NCBI RefSeq assembly: GCF_033705735.1
Contig: NZ_CP131130.1
Location: forward strand, 3,359,501-3,423,500
DNA length: 64,000 nt
Origin: Shinella zoogloeoides
Lineage (GTDB): Bacteria; Pseudomonadota; Alphaproteobacteria; Rhizobiales; Rhizobiaceae
Reading direction: 5' to 3'
In this document: piece after piece, positions 1 through 9,635 of the stretch
How the letters are laid out: the number at the start of each line of letters is the position of its first letter
Position numbering within the stretch: the stretch's first letter is position 1
The notes under the pieces: model-generated
Seen by the model: only the letters and a program-made list of their open reading frames with translations
Told to the model about the DNA's origin: nothing
Database searches by the model: none
Translations under genes and position numbers: made by a program

Positions 1-610
1 TGGGCCGCGGGCCGGTATGGCCGTCGCGCACGCGTACGGAATTCTCCGCCAGCGAAATGCCGCGGCCCTTCGCGGCGGCGTTGCCGAGCAGCAGCGCGGT
101 GCCGGAGGGAGCATCGACCTTGTGCTTGTGGTGCATTTCCAGCACCTCGATGTCCCAGTCGTCGGGGCCGAGCGCGCGGGCGGCCGTCTCGGTCAGCACG
201 CCGAGCAGGTTGACGCCGAGGCTCATATTGCCGGACTTCACGACGCGGGCATGGCGGGCGGCGGCCTTGATCTTCTCGTCGTCGGCGGCCGAGCAGCCGG
301 TGGTGCCGACGACATGCACGATGCGCGCCTGCGCGGCGAGGCCGGCGAACTCGATGGTGGCGGCGGGTGCGGTGAAATCGAGCACGCCCTCGGCCGCCAC
401 GAAGGCCTCCAGCGGCTTGTCGGTGACGGGAACGCCGATCGGGCCGAGGCCGGCAAGCTCCCCCGCGTCACGGCCGACGAAGGGCGAGCCCTCGCGCTCG
501 ACGGCGGCGAAGACCTCCGCGCCGTCGATGGCGTGGATGGTGCGGATCAGCGTCTGGCCCATGCGGCCCGCGGCGCCGACGACGACCAGCTTCATTGGGT
601 TGCCGCTCAT
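1..610 (-). CDS. dapB: 4-hydroxy-tetrahydrodipicolinate reductase (partial, 3' end outside window)
   Basis: Cytoplasmic enzyme that reduces 4-hydroxy-tetrahydrodipicolinate with NAD(P)H in lysine and meso-diaminopimelate synthesis. About 203 of the roughly 270 residues usual for the family are visible; the C-terminus runs off the left edge. The N-terminal Rossmann motif GAAGRMGQ follows the start, GTTGCS lies mid-protein, and the catalytic region [15 protein letters not shown] is present. The ATG at 610 follows an AAGGACGGAAG ribosome-site-like stretch. The gene sits 18 bp downstream of the ABC exporter gene on the same strand, so the two are probably cotranscribed. Identification is firm. 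Confidence 0.96.
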   Translation of the reverse strand, partial: MSGNPMKLVVVGAAGRMGQTLIRTIHAIDGAEVFAAVEREGSPFVGRDAGELAGLGPIGVPVTDKPLEAFVAAEGVLDFTAPAATIEFAGLAAQARIVHVVGTTGCSAADDEKIKAAARHARVVKSGNMSLGVNLLGVLTETAARALGPDDWDIEVLEMHHKHKVDAPSGTALLLGNAAAKGRGISLAENSVRVRDGHTGPRP

Positions 611-628
611 GTCTTCCGTCCTTGCTGT

Positions 629-2422
629 CTATTTGCCCGTGAGGCCGGCAGGCGCCTGGAGGTTGTTGAGGCGAGCGTAGAGACCGTTCTCGCGCGCCGC
701 AAGGTCCTCGTGCGTGCCTTCCTCGATGACCATGCCGTCCTGCATGGCAATGATCTTGTCGGCGCGCACCACCGTCGAGAGGCGGTGCGCGATGACCACC
801 ACGGTGCGCCCGCTCATCGCCTCGTCCAGCGCCTTCTGCACGGCCTGTTCCGACTCGGTGTCGAGCGCGGAGGTCGCCTCGTCGAGCAGGAGGATCGGCG
901 CGTTGCGCACCAGCGCGCGGGCGATGGAAAGCCGCTGGCGCTGGCCGCCGGACAGCGTCACGCCGTTCTCGCCGACGGGCGTGTCGTAGCCGAGCGGCTG
1001 GGCGAGGATGAAGTCATGCGCATAGGCATGCCGCGCGGCTTCCTCGATCTCGGCATCCGTCGCATCCGGGCGGCCGTAGCGGATGTTGTCGCGGATCGTG
1101 CCCTCGAAGAGATAGGGCTGCTGGGAGACATAGGCGATGGCATTGCGCAGCGACTGCTTGGTCACATGCGCGATGTCCTGCCCGTCGATCAGGATCTCGC
1201 CGTCCGCCGGATCGTAGAAGCGCGGAATGAGGCTGATGATGGTGGACTTGCCCGCCCCGGAGGGGCCGACGAGCGCCGTCGTCCTGCCGCCCTCGGCGGT
1301 GAAGCTGACGCCCTTGAGGATCGTCTCGCTTTCGGAATAGCCGAAGCGCACGTTGCGGAAGGTGATGGCCGCATCGGTGATCGCGAGCGGCTGGGCATCG
1401 GCGCGGTCGGCCTGGCGCGGTTTGAGGTCAAGGATCTCGTAGATCATGCGGGCATTGACAGCCGCGCGCTCGAGCGAGACCTGCAGGCGGGCAAGGCGCT
1501 TGGCCGGGTCGTAGGCCATCAGCAGCGCCGTCACGAAGGAGAAGAACGCGCCCGGCAGGATGCCGCCGTAGATTGAGCGGAAGGCGGCATAGGCAAGGAC
1601 GCCCGCAATGGTGAAGCCGGCGAAGGATTCGGACATCGGCGCCGTGCGCTCGGTAAGCCGCGCGATGCGGTTCGACCGGTTCTCCGCCCGCTCGATGATG
1701 CTCTCGACCTTCTCCTTGAGCTGGTTTTCCATCGTGAAGGCCTTCACGATGGTGATGCCCTGCACCGTCTCCTGCATCGCACCGAGTACGTGGCTGTTCA
1801 GCTCGACAGATTCGCGCGTCGCGGCGCGCAGCCGCTTCGAGACGTAGCGCAGGCCAAGAAGAAGCGGTGGAGCGACGGCGAAGACGATGAGCGTCAGCAG
1901 CCAGTCCTTCGAGAGCATGACACCGACGAGGGCGAGCAGCGTGAGGAGGTCGCGCGCGAGCGACGTCACCGTCATGTTCAGGACGTCGCGGATGCCGGAG
2001 ATGTTCTGGTTGATCTTGGCGGCGAGATAGGCCGAGCGCGACTCGTTGAAATAGCTGACGCTGAGCGCCATCAGGTGGGAGAAGAGCCGACGCTGGTAGC
2101 GGGCGACGATGTTGTTGCCGATCTTCGACAGGATGACGGCCTGGAAATAGGTCGCAAAGCCGCGCAACACGAAGGCGGCGAAGATCGAGCCGCAGATGAT
2201 GAGGACGAGGTCGGCGCGCTTGTTGGCGAAGGCCTCGTTGACAACCGATTCCATGATCCATGCGGCGTAGGCGGTGGTGCCGGCGATGATGCCGAGGCAC
2301 AGGATCGCCAGCAGGTACCCGCGAATATATTCGCGGCCGTTTTCGGCGATGACGCGCTTGAGCACGCTGGTGATGGTATCGGAGCTGACAGATGGGTGCT
2401 CGGTTCGACTTTTATCGGTCAA
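629..2422 (-). CDS. MsbA-type ABC exporter (fused permease and ATPase)
   Basis: Half-transporter of 597 residues: an ABC transmembrane domain (about residues 35-330) followed by one nucleotide-binding domain. Walker A GPSGAGKST is at 386-394, the signature LSGGQ at 490-494, Walker B ILLLDE at 510-515, and an IAHRLS H-loop follows. It should act as a homodimer in the inner membrane; relatives flip lipid A or lipids, or export drugs or glycans, and the substrate cannot be read from sequence. The start is a TTG at 2422; no ATG occurs before residue 57, and an AGGAAAG stretch lies upstream. It ends 18 bp before dapB and follows glk after about 117 bp. Confidence 0.9.
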   Translation of the reverse strand: MTDKSRTEHPSVSSDTITSVLKRVIAENGREYIRGYLLAILCLGIIAGTTAYAAWIMESVVNEAFANKRADLVLIICGSIFAAFVLRGFATYFQAVILSKIGNNIVARYQRRLFSHLMALSVSYFNESRSAYLAAKINQNISGIRDVLNMTVTSLARDLLTLLALVGVMLSKDWLLTLIVFAVAPPLLLGLRYVSKRLRAATRESVELNSHVLGAMQETVQGITIVKAFTMENQLKEKVESIIERAENRSNRIARLTERTAPMSESFAGFTIAGVLAYAAFRSIYGGILPGAFFSFVTALLMAYDPAKRLARLQVSLERAAVNARMIYEILDLKPRQADRADAQPLAITDAAITFRNVRFGYSESETILKGVSFTAEGGRTTALVGPSGAGKSTIISLIPRFYDPADGEILIDGQDIAHVTKQSLRNAIAYVSQQPYLFEGTIRDNIRYGRPDATDAEIEEAARHAYAHDFILAQPLGYDTPVGENGVTLSGGQRQRLSIARALVRNAPILLLDEATSALDTESEQAVQKALDEAMSGRTVVVIAHRLSTVVRADKIIAMQDGMVIEEGTHEDLAARENGLYARLNNLQAPAGLTGK

Positions 2423-2539
2423 TAAACTGACTTTCCTGCACGGTCTCGACGGCGGCCGGCGAACCGGCCCGTGGCCGCTCTATAGGGTGTCGGCCCGCTT
2501 TTGGCGAGTCCGCGGCACGGCGCGGGCCCGCCGGAGCGC

Positions 2540-3565
2540 TCACCTTTTCCAGCGGCGTCCCTCCGTTGCAACACCGAAGCGGTCCGGCATGCGGGCGAAG
2601 GCGGCAAGGCCGGCAAGGGCGGCGACGGGGTGGGTGACCACATAGGTGGGGATCGAACCGAGAAGCGCGCTATGCGGCGCCTTGTCCTCGAAGGCGGCGC
2701 GGAATTCGGGCCCGCGCAGCGCCGGCAGGATCTTCTGCGAGATGCCGCCGGCCAGGAAAACGCCGCCCTTGGCCATGAAGATCATCGCCATGTCGCCGGC
2801 GACGCGCCCGAGATAGGTGGAAAACAGTGAGACGGTCTCGACCGCCGCACGGTCTTCGTGAGCAAGCGCCTTGGCGGTAACGTCGGCGGGTGTCGCAAGC
2901 GTCGCGTCGATACCGTCGGTGGCGCAGATAGCATGATAGATGTTCATGATGCCGCGCCCGCACAGGAGCTGTTCGGCGGAAATGCGGCCCTCGATGGGTT
3001 CGAGGAACGGCCAGATCTGGTAGTCGCGCTCGCTGCGCGGGCCGACATCGACATGGCCGCCTTCGCCCGGAACCGGAATCCAGCTGTGGCGGGTATGGAC
3101 GAGGCCGGCGACGCCGAGGCCGGTGCCCGGGCCGAGCACGGCGCGCGAGGCCGAATGCCGCTCCACGCCGGGGCCGATCTTCTCGCGGTCCTCGTCGCCG
3201 AGCGAGGCGACGGCAAGCGCCTGCGCCTCGAAATCGTTGACCAGCAGCACATCCTCGAAGCCGAGATTGGCGATCATGTCGCGCGGGCGCACCACCCAGG
3301 GGCAATTGGTCAGCGGCACCTCGTCGCCCTCGATAGGCCCGGCAAGCGCCAGGATCGCCGAGCGCGGCTGCACGGAGGTCGTATCGAGGATGCAGCGTTG
3401 CAGCGCGTCGTCGATATTGGCGAAATCGGCGGTCTGGACGATGGGAAAATGCTTCGGCTCGGCGAAGGCGTCGACCAGCAGCGCGAAGCGCGCATTGGTG
3501 CCGCCGATATCGCCGATCAGGATGGGGAAGGGAAAGTTCGTGTCGTTGTCGCCCGGCCGTGCCAT
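2540..3565 (-). CDS. glk: Glucokinase
   Basis: ATP-dependent phosphorylation of glucose to glucose 6-phosphate in the cytoplasm, feeding the Entner-Doudoroff and pentose-phosphate routes used by rhizobia. The N-terminal phosphate-binding motif [10 protein letters not shown], the LALAGPI segment, the substrate segment [10 protein letters not shown] and the GPGTGLG motif identify the bacterial Glk family; 341 residues is a normal length. The ATG at 3565 is chosen; the TTG one codon upstream is possible but less likely. mgsA lies 61 bp upstream and the ABC exporter downstream, all on the minus strand. Pairing glk with a methylglyoxal bypass gene fits control of hexose-phosphate flux. Confidence 0.95.
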   Translation of the reverse strand: MARPGDNDTNFPFPILIGDIGGTNARFALLVDAFAEPKHFPIVQTADFANIDDALQRCILDTTSVQPRSAILALAGPIEGDEVPLTNCPWVVRPRDMIANLGFEDVLLVNDFEAQALAVASLGDEDREKIGPGVERHSASRAVLGPGTGLGVAGLVHTRHSWIPVPGEGGHVDVGPRSERDYQIWPFLEPIEGRISAEQLLCGRGIMNIYHAICATDGIDATLATPADVTAKALAHEDRAAVETVSLFSTYLGRVAGDMAMIFMAKGGVFLAGGISQKILPALRGPEFRAAFEDKAPHSALLGSIPTYVVTHPVAALAGLAAFARMPDRFGVATEGRRWKR

Positions 3566-3626
3566 CAAGCTGTCCCGTTCTTTATGGTGGATGGTCCGCT
3601 TTCGCTATCTGCGGCGAAGGTTGCCG

Positions 3627-4007
3627 TCAATCGGCGGCAAAGTCGAGAAGCTGTTCGGCGGTCGCCCGGTTCAGCGCCATCGGAATGTCATAGACGATCG
3701 CAAGCCGCATCAGCGCCTTCACGTCGACATCGTGCGGCATGGGCGTCAGCGGGTCGACGAAGAAGATCAGCACGTCCACCTCGCCCGTGGCGATCAGCGC
3801 GCCGATCTGCTGGTCGCCGCCGAGCGGGCCGCTTTTTAGCCGGGTCACGTCGAGGCCGGGACAGGCGTCCAGCACCCGGCCGCCGGTGGTGCCGGTCGCG
3901 ACGATCCGTGCCTGCGCAAGAACCTTCTCGTTCTTCAGCGCGAAGGCCGCCATGTCGTCCTTCTTCTCGTCATGCGCGATGAGTGCGATGCATTTCCGGC
4001 GCGACAT
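3627..4007 (-). CDS. mgsA: Methylglyoxal synthase
   Basis: Converts dihydroxyacetone phosphate to methylglyoxal and phosphate, an overflow bypass of lower glycolysis. The 126-residue protein has the family signature: AHDEKKDD (residues 11-18), TGTTGG (39-43 region), [12 protein letters not shown] with the presumed catalytic Asp65, and [15 protein letters not shown] carrying His92 and Asp95. An in-frame ATG lies two codons upstream at 4013, but the GAGGA ribosome site abuts that codon and sits at normal spacing (about 6 nt) from the ATG at 4007, so the shorter form is preferred. It precedes glk on the same strand with a 61 bp gap. Confidence 0.94.
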   Translation of the reverse strand: MSRRKCIALIAHDEKKDDMAAFALKNEKVLAQARIVATGTTGGRVLDACPGLDVTRLKSGPLGGDQQIGALIATGEVDVLIFFVDPLTPMPHDVDVKALMRLAIVYDIPMALNRATAEQLLDFAAD

Positions 4008-4057
4008 GGGCATTCCTCGGCGATTTTAAATCGATTTGAACGCCTTATACAAAAGCG

Positions 4058-4079
4058 GCGGGGCGTTGAAAAGCCCCGC
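4058..4079 (-). terminator. Hairpin terminator after mepA
   Basis: Perfect 7-bp stem GCGGGGC / GCCCCGC with an 8-nt loop. On the minus strand it is followed within a few bases by a TTTT run, as expected for intrinsic termination of mepA. It separates mepA from mgsA. Confidence 0.65.
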
Positions 4080-4165
4080 AGCCTCCCTCTGTCTGCCGGT
4101 ATCTCCACACAAAGGAGGACGAAAACAGGAGGTTTGCTGGCGAGAGGGTAGGGAGGGCCCTTGGC

Positions 4166-5236
4166 CTACTGGAACGGCCGCGGAATCGGGATCGGCACGA
4201 TCGCCGGCAGCGCCGTATCGGAGGCGATCACCGATTCGATGGTCGCGCTGGCACCGCCCCCGGCGCTTGCGGAGAAGGCGAGCGCGGTCGAGGCGCCGCC
4301 ATTGCCGTGATAGGTCACTTCCTGCTCGGAAGAAGGCGAGGCGCTCGCCAGGACCGTGCCGCAGGCTTTCGGCAGGTCCGACATCTTGACATACCAGGGC
4401 TTGACCGGCTTGGCGTCCTTCTTCGGCTTGGGCTTTTCCCAGGGCTCCTTGGTGAACCACCAGGCGAGCGATTGATCGCAGCCGTCGCCGGCCGGCACGC
4501 GCGCCTGCGGCTTGCAGCCGGGTGCGCCCTCCGGGCACTTGATGCGGATGTGGAAATGCTCGTCGTGGCCGTAGATCGGTCGCACCTTGCCGAGCAGCGA
4601 GCGGTCGCCCTGCCAGGTTTCGCAGAGCTTCTTCTTGATCGCCGGGTTGACGAAGACGCGCTCGACCTGCGGGTAGCTCGCCGCCTTCATGACGAGCCGG
4701 GCATGGGTCGGCGTCCAGCGGCGCGAATCGACCGTCAGGAACTTGCTCTTGTCGAGCATGGAGGTGAAGGGCAGCTTTTCCCGCTCCTCGGCGGACAGGC
4801 GGTGGTCCGGCATGGGCGTGAACCAGATATCGGCATCAAGGCCGACCTGGTGCGAGGCGTGGCCAGACAGCATCGGCCCGCCGCGCGGCTGTGAAATGTC
4901 ACCGAGCAGCAGCCCCGGCCAGCCGATTTCGCGGGCGTCCTGCGAAAACTGCTCCAGCAGCGCGATCATGTTCGGATGGCCCCAGCGGCGGTTGCGCGAC
5001 AGGCGCATCGCCTGCCAGGCCGGGCCGTCCGTCGGGATGGCCACCGCGCCGGCGATGCAGCCCTTGGCATAGGACCCGTAGGGGCTCGTCGCCATCATCG
5101 CCGGCAGGCGCTTGGCGCCGAACAGCTCCTTGGCCGGCCGCTCCTCGGCCGCAAGCGGCGAGGCGAGCGCGGTCAGCGCAAGGCCGGCGGCGAGAAGGCG
5201 GGTGGTCAGGCGGGAAAGCAGGAAATGGGCTGGCAT
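4166..5236 (-). CDS. mepA: Penicillin-insensitive murein endopeptidase (LAS metallopeptidase)
   Basis: Periplasmic zinc endopeptidase that cuts D-Ala-meso-DAP cross-links in peptidoglycan. The 356-residue protein starts with a signal peptide ending near ASPLAA (about residue 30). The MepA core has the zinc motif GHASHQVGLDADI with His126 and an Asp near 134, and YGHDEHFHIRI with His224, His227 and His229. The C-terminal part beyond about residue 265 is a Pro/Lys linker and low-complexity tail typical of rhizobial versions. The ATG at 5236 is chosen because it directly precedes the signal peptide; longer readings start in unrelated upstream sequence. It is divergent from yejA. Confidence 0.93.
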   Translation of the reverse strand: MPAHFLLSRLTTRLLAAGLALTALASPLAAEERPAKELFGAKRLPAMMATSPYGSYAKGCIAGAVAIPTDGPAWQAMRLSRNRRWGHPNMIALLEQFSQDAREIGWPGLLLGDISQPRGGPMLSGHASHQVGLDADIWFTPMPDHRLSAEEREKLPFTSMLDKSKFLTVDSRRWTPTHARLVMKAASYPQVERVFVNPAIKKKLCETWQGDRSLLGKVRPIYGHDEHFHIRIKCPEGAPGCKPQARVPAGDGCDQSLAWWFTKEPWEKPKPKKDAKPVKPWYVKMSDLPKACGTVLASASPSSEQEVTYHGNGGASTALAFSASAGGGASATIESVIASDTALPAIVPIPIPRPFQ

Positions 5237-5252
5237 CGTCCGGTCTCGAAAG

Positions 5253-5267
5253 TCGCAATGGTTGCGA
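5253..5267. promoter_or_regulatory. Small perfect palindrome in the mepA/yejA divergent region
   Basis: TCGCAA-TGG-TTGCGA, a 15-bp perfect inverted repeat 17 bp upstream of the mepA start. It could be an operator or a 5' UTR hairpin for mepA. No matching regulator is recognised nearby, so the role is open. Confidence 0.3.
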
Positions 5268-5417
5268 AAGGTTAAACGACCATCCTTTCGCAGAAGTGAA
5301 TCCCTTCCCGTGATAGGCATGGCAAAAACCGCCGCTTTCATGGCGGGCCTGTCATTTGCCCGGATTTTGCCTATTCTCTCCCGCATGCTTCGGCAAAGGA
5401 TACGAAAGGGAATTGGC

Positions 5418-7268
5418 ATGCAGGCAGCCTTCGGGAGAAACGTGTTCACGGTCGCTCTGGCCCTGTCTTTGGGGGCTGCGACCGGCGCCTTCGCGCAAGA
5501 CGCCAAGGAACCTGTCTGGCACAGCGGTCTTTCCACCATCGGCGAACTGAAGCACCCGAACGGCTTTGCCCATTTCGACTATGTCGATCCCGAAGCGCCG
5601 AAGGGCGGCGAGTTGAAGCTCTCCGAAACCGGCACGTACGACACCTTCAACCCCATCCTCTCCAAGGGTGAGGCCGCCTCGGGCGTTTCCTCCCTCGTCT
5701 TCGACACGCTGCTGAAATCCGCCGAGGACGAGATCACCACCGCCTATGGCCTGCTGGCCGAGGGCGTGTCCTTCCCGGACGACATTTCCTCCGCCACCTT
5801 CCGCCTGAGAGCCGAAGCCAAGTGGGCGGACGGCCAGCCGGTGACGCCGGAGGACGTGGTCTTCTCCTTCGAAAAGTCGAAGGAGCACAATCCGCTGCTC
5901 GCCAACTACTACAAGCACGTCGTCTCGGCGGAGAAGACCGGCGAGCGCGACGTCACCTTCCGCTTCGACGAGAAGAACAACCGCGAGCTTCCCAACATCC
6001 TCGGCCAGTTCCAGATCGTGCCGAAGCACTGGTGGGAGGGGACGGACGCCAAGGGCAACAAGCGCGACATAGGCCGCACGACGCTGGAGCCCGTCATGGG
6101 CTCCGGCCCCTACAGGATCGCCTCCTTCCAGGCCGGCGGCTCCATCCGCTTCGAGCGTCGCGACGACTATTGGGGCAAGGATCTCAACGTGAATGTCGGC
6201 CAGAACAATTTCGGCGCGATCACCTATACGTTCTTCGGCGACAGGAACGTGGAATTCGAGGCCTTCCGCGCCGGCAATGTCGATTTTTACCGCGACAATT
6301 CGTCCAGCCACTGGATGACGGCCTATGACTTTCCGGCCGCCAAGGACGGCCGCATCGTGCGCGAGGAGATCGAAAATCCGCTGCGCGCCACCGGCATCAT
6401 GCAGGCCTTCGTGCCGAACATGCGCCGGGAGAAATTCAGGGATCAGCGGGTGCGCGAGGCGCTGAACTACGCCTATGACTTCGAAAGCCTCAACCGCAAC
6501 CTCGCCTATGGTCGCCTCAACCGCATCGACAGTTATTTCTGGGGCACGGAGCTTGCCTCTTCGGGCCTGCCGGAGGGCCGCGAGAAGGAAATCCTGGAGG
6601 AGCTGAAGGACAAGATCCCGTCCGAAGTCTTCACGACGCCCTATACCAATCCCGTCTCCGGCGATCCGAAGGCGGCGCGTGAGAACCTGCGCAAGGCGCT
6701 GATGCTCTTCAAGGAAGCGGGCTACGAACTGAAGAACCGCAAGCTGGTGAACGTGAAGACGGGCGAGCCCTTCGGCATCGAGATCCTGCTGTCCAATCCC
6801 TCGCAGGAGCGCACGGTCCTGCCCTATGTGAAGAGCCTCACCGATATCGGCGTCGACGCGCGCATCCGCACGGTCGACAGTTCGCAATACACCAACCGCG
6901 TCCGCAGCTTCGACTACGACATGCTCTACGGCATCTGGGCGCAGACCTTGGTGCCGGGCAACGAGCAGGTCGACTACTGGGGTTCCTCCTCGGTCGACCA
7001 GCAGGGCTCGCGCAACTATGCCGGCATCGCCGATCCCGCCATAGACGAGCTGATCCGCCGGATCATCTTCGCGCCGAACCGCGCCGAGCTCGTCGCCACC
7101 GTCAAGGCGATGGACCGCGTGCTGCTCGCCCATCACTATCTTGTGCCGATGTTCTATTCCAAGTCGGTACAGGTCGCCTACTGGAACCACCTCGCCCGGC
7201 CGAAGGAACTGCCCTATTACGGCCTCGGCTTCCCGGATGTCTGGTGGTCGAAGAACGCAGCCAGGTGA
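5418..7268 (+). CDS. yejA: Peptide ABC transporter substrate-binding protein (YejA type, SBP family 5)
   Basis: Periplasmic peptide-binding component of a YejABEF importer. The 616-residue protein has a Sec signal peptide (residues 1-26, cleavage after GAFA before QDA), then the family 5 solute-binding fold beginning WHSGLSTIGELK and GGELKLSETGTYDTFNP; ARENLRKALMLFKEAGYEL lies in the second lobe. The ATG at 5418 has an AAAGGG ribosome site; an in-frame ATG at 5385 would add 11 residues before the signal peptide and is less likely. In enterobacteria Yej takes up microcin C; in Sinorhizobium meliloti it is linked to tolerance of nodule NCR peptides. yejB follows after 151 bp. Confidence 0.93.
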   Translation: MQAAFGRNVFTVALALSLGAATGAFAQDAKEPVWHSGLSTIGELKHPNGFAHFDYVDPEAPKGGELKLSETGTYDTFNPILSKGEAASGVSSLVFDTLLKSAEDEITTAYGLLAEGVSFPDDISSATFRLRAEAKWADGQPVTPEDVVFSFEKSKEHNPLLANYYKHVVSAEKTGERDVTFRFDEKNNRELPNILGQFQIVPKHWWEGTDAKGNKRDIGRTTLEPVMGSGPYRIASFQAGGSIRFERRDDYWGKDLNVNVGQNNFGAITYTFFGDRNVEFEAFRAGNVDFYRDNSSSHWMTAYDFPAAKDGRIVREEIENPLRATGIMQAFVPNMRREKFRDQRVREALNYAYDFESLNRNLAYGRLNRIDSYFWGTELASSGLPEGREKEILEELKDKIPSEVFTTPYTNPVSGDPKAARENLRKALMLFKEAGYELKNRKLVNVKTGEPFGIEILLSNPSQERTVLPYVKSLTDIGVDARIRTVDSSQYTNRVRSFDYDMLYGIWAQTLVPGNEQVDYWGSSSVDQQGSRNYAGIADPAIDELIRRIIFAPNRAELVATVKAMDRVLLAHHYLVPMFYSKSVQVAYWNHLARPKELPYYGLGFPDVWWSKNAAR

Positions 7269-7419
7269 GGCGGGGCAAATGAGCCGGGGCTTGCACAGGC
7301 GGTCCGGCTGGGCTCCATATAGCGATGACGAATCACCGGCCGCGCGGCGGCGGAAGAACGGAAGGATCGGGCTTGGACGGCTGGACATCGACGCGGCGCA
7401 ATCGGGCGGGTAATCGCTG

Positions 7420-8496
7420 ATGGGCGCCTATATCCTGCGCCGCATCCTGCTGATGATCCCGACGATCTTCGGCATCATGGCGATCTCGTTCGCGATCGTG
7501 CAGTTCGCGCCCGGCGGCCCGGTCGAGCAGGTCATCGCGGATCTGACGAGCCAGAGCGGCGGCGATCGCCTGTCCGGCGGGGGCGGCGACATGCTGCAGG
7601 TCGGGCAGGACAGCGCCTATCGCGGCGCGCGCGGCCTCGATCCAGAATTCATCGCCAAGCTGGAAAAGCAGTTCGGCTTCGACAAGCCTCCGCTCGAGCG
7701 CTTCTTCACGATGATGTGGGACTACATGCGCTTCGACTTCGGCGAGAGCTTCTTCCGCAACGTCTCCGTCGTCGACCTCATCGCGCAGAAGATGCCGGTC
7801 TCCATCTCGCTCGGCGTTTGGATTCTTATCTTCTCCTATGCCATCTCCATCCCGCTCGGCATCCACAAGGCGGTGAAGGACGGCTCGGCCTTCGACGTCT
7901 GGACATCAGGCATCATTATCATCGGCTATGCGGTGCCGAGCTTCCTCTTCGGTATCCTGCTCATCGTCGTCTTCGCCGGCGGCTCTTTCCTCGACTGGTT
8001 CCCGCTGCGCGGCATCGTCTCGGACAATTTCAGCAGCCTCGCCTGGTGGCAGAAGCCGCTCGACTACATGTGGCACATGACGCTGCCGCTGATCACGCTG
8101 CTGCTCTCCGCCTTCGCCACGACGACGCTCCTGACGAAGAACTCCTTCATCGACGAGATCAAGAAGCAATATGTCACGACGGCCCGCGCCAAGGGCCTGA
8201 CCGAGGGGCAGGTGCTCTACGGCCACGTCTTCCGCAATGCCATGCTGATCATCATCGCCGGCTTCCCCGGCGCCTTCATCTCGGCTTTCTTCACGGGCTC
8301 GCTCCTCATCGAATATATCTTCTCGCTCGACGGCCTCGGCCGCCTCGGCTACGATTCCATCGTCCGGCGCGACTATCCCATCGTCTTCGCGACGCTCTTC
8401 ATCTTCTCGCTGATGGGCCTCGTCGTCTCCCTCGTCTCCGACCTCATCTATACCTGGGTCGATCCGCGCATCGATTTCGAGCGGAGGGACGTCTGA
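7420..8496 (+). CDS. yejB: Peptide ABC transporter permease YejB
   Basis: Inner-membrane permease of the Yej importer, 358 residues. It opens with the [17 protein letters not shown] segment shared by DppB/OppB/YejB proteins, has a long periplasmic loop (about residues 35-110) and five further membrane segments, and carries the EAA-type loop [21 protein letters not shown] through which it contacts the ATPase. The ATG at 7420 is the first codon of this conserved start. Its stop overlaps the yejE start in the ATG/TGA form TGATG, implying translational coupling. Confidence 0.95.
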   Translation: MGAYILRRILLMIPTIFGIMAISFAIVQFAPGGPVEQVIADLTSQSGGDRLSGGGGDMLQVGQDSAYRGARGLDPEFIAKLEKQFGFDKPPLERFFTMMWDYMRFDFGESFFRNVSVVDLIAQKMPVSISLGVWILIFSYAISIPLGIHKAVKDGSAFDVWTSGIIIIGYAVPSFLFGILLIVVFAGGSFLDWFPLRGIVSDNFSSLAWWQKPLDYMWHMTLPLITLLLSAFATTTLLTKNSFIDEIKKQYVTTARAKGLTEGQVLYGHVFRNAMLIIIAGFPGAFISAFFTGSLLIEYIFSLDGLGRLGYDSIVRRDYPIVFATLFIFSLMGLVVSLVSDLIYTWVDPRIDFERRDV

Positions 8497-9635
8497 TGAC
8501 CGCCGTGACGGATACGACCCCGATCGCTCCACCAAGGAAGGGCCTGCTCTCGCCGACGAACAAGCGGCGCTGGGAGAACTTCAAGGCGAATCGGCGCGGC
8601 TACTGGTCGCTCTGGATCTTCCTCGTCATCTTCGTGCTCAGCCTCTTTGCCGAATGCATCGTCAACGACCGGCCGATCCTCGCCTCCTACAAGGGCGAGC
8701 TGCTCTTCCCCGTCGTGATCGATTACCCGGAGGAGAAATTCGGCGGTTTCCTCGCCGAGACGGACTACCGCTCCGATTTCATCACCGAGGAGATCGAGGC
8801 GAACGGCTGGATGATCTGGCCGCCGATCCGCTATTCCTATAGCAACACCAATTCCAACATCCCGCATTCCGCGCCGACCAAGCCCTTCTGGCTGATGTCG
8901 AAGGAGGAGCGCTGCTCCGGCTATCCGGACGGCGCGGCGGACGTGAACTGCAACTGGCACAATCTCAACTGGCTCGGCACGGACGACCAGGCGCGCGACG
9001 TGCTCGCCCGCGTCATCTACGGCTTCCGCATCTCCGTGCTCTTCGGCCTCGCGCTGACGATCTGCTCGGCCGTGGTCGGCGTGACGGCCGGTGCCATACA
9101 GGGCTATTTCGGCGGCTGGACGGACCTTCTGATGCAGCGCTTCATCGAGATCTGGTCCTCGATGCCGGTGCTCTATATCCTGCTCATCATCGCCGCCATC
9201 CTGCCGCCCGGCTTCTGGATCCTGCTCGGCATCATGCTGCTCTTCTCCTGGGTCGGCTTCGTCGGCGTGGTGCGCGCCGAGTTCCTGCGCGCCCGCAATT
9301 TCGAATATGTCCGGGCCGCCCGTGCGCTCGGCGTCGGCAATGCGACGATCATGGCGCGGCACCTCCTGCCCAACGCGATGGTCGCGACGCTCACCTTCCT
9401 GCCCTTCATCCTGTCGGGCTCGATCACCACGCTCACCTCGCTCGATTTCCTGGGCTTCGGCATGCCGCCGGGCTCGCCCTCGCTCGGCGAACTGATCGCG
9501 CAGGGCAAGGAGAACCTTCAGGCGCCGTGGCTCGGCCTCACCGCCTTCGTCGTCATGTCCGTCATGCTGTCGCTGCTGATCTTCGTCGGCGAAGCGACGC
9601 GCGACGCCTTCGATCCGAGGAAGACCTTCCGGTGA
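8496..9635 (+). CDS. yejE: Peptide ABC transporter permease YejE
   Basis: Second inner-membrane permease of the Yej importer, 379 residues. The conserved N-terminal NKRRWENFKANRRGYWSLW leads into the first membrane helix, followed by a large periplasmic insertion containing the IPHSAPTKPFWL and NWHNLNWLGTDDQARDVLAR motifs of YejE. The cytoplasmic coupling loop is VRAARALGVGNATIMARH. The ATG overlaps the yejB stop by one base, and the stop overlaps the GTG start of yejF by four bases, so yejBEF is tightly coupled. Confidence 0.95.
   Translation: MTAVTDTTPIAPPRKGLLSPTNKRRWENFKANRRGYWSLWIFLVIFVLSLFAECIVNDRPILASYKGELLFPVVIDYPEEKFGGFLAETDYRSDFITEEIEANGWMIWPPIRYSYSNTNSNIPHSAPTKPFWLMSKEERCSGYPDGAADVNCNWHNLNWLGTDDQARDVLARVIYGFRISVLFGLALTICSAVVGVTAGAIQGYFGGWTDLLMQRFIEIWSSMPVLYILLIIAAILPPGFWILLGIMLLFSWVGFVGVVRAEFLRARNFEYVRAARALGVGNATIMARHLLPNAMVATLTFLPFILSGSITTLTSLDFLGFGMPPGSPSLGELIAQGKENLQAPWLGLTAFVVMSVMLSLLIFVGEATRDAFDPRKTFR

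Noticed and set aside
17..1576. Long plus-strand open frame opposite dapB and the ABC exporter
   Set aside because: It is a GC-rich antisense shadow: the minus-strand frames contain complete Walker, LSGGQ and DapB motifs, while the plus frame is Ala/Arg/Gly-rich with no domain.
5352..7388. 678-codon minus-strand open frame across yejA
   Set aside because: Shadow of yejA. The sense strand has a signal peptide, ribosome site and solute-binding motifs; the antisense protein has none.
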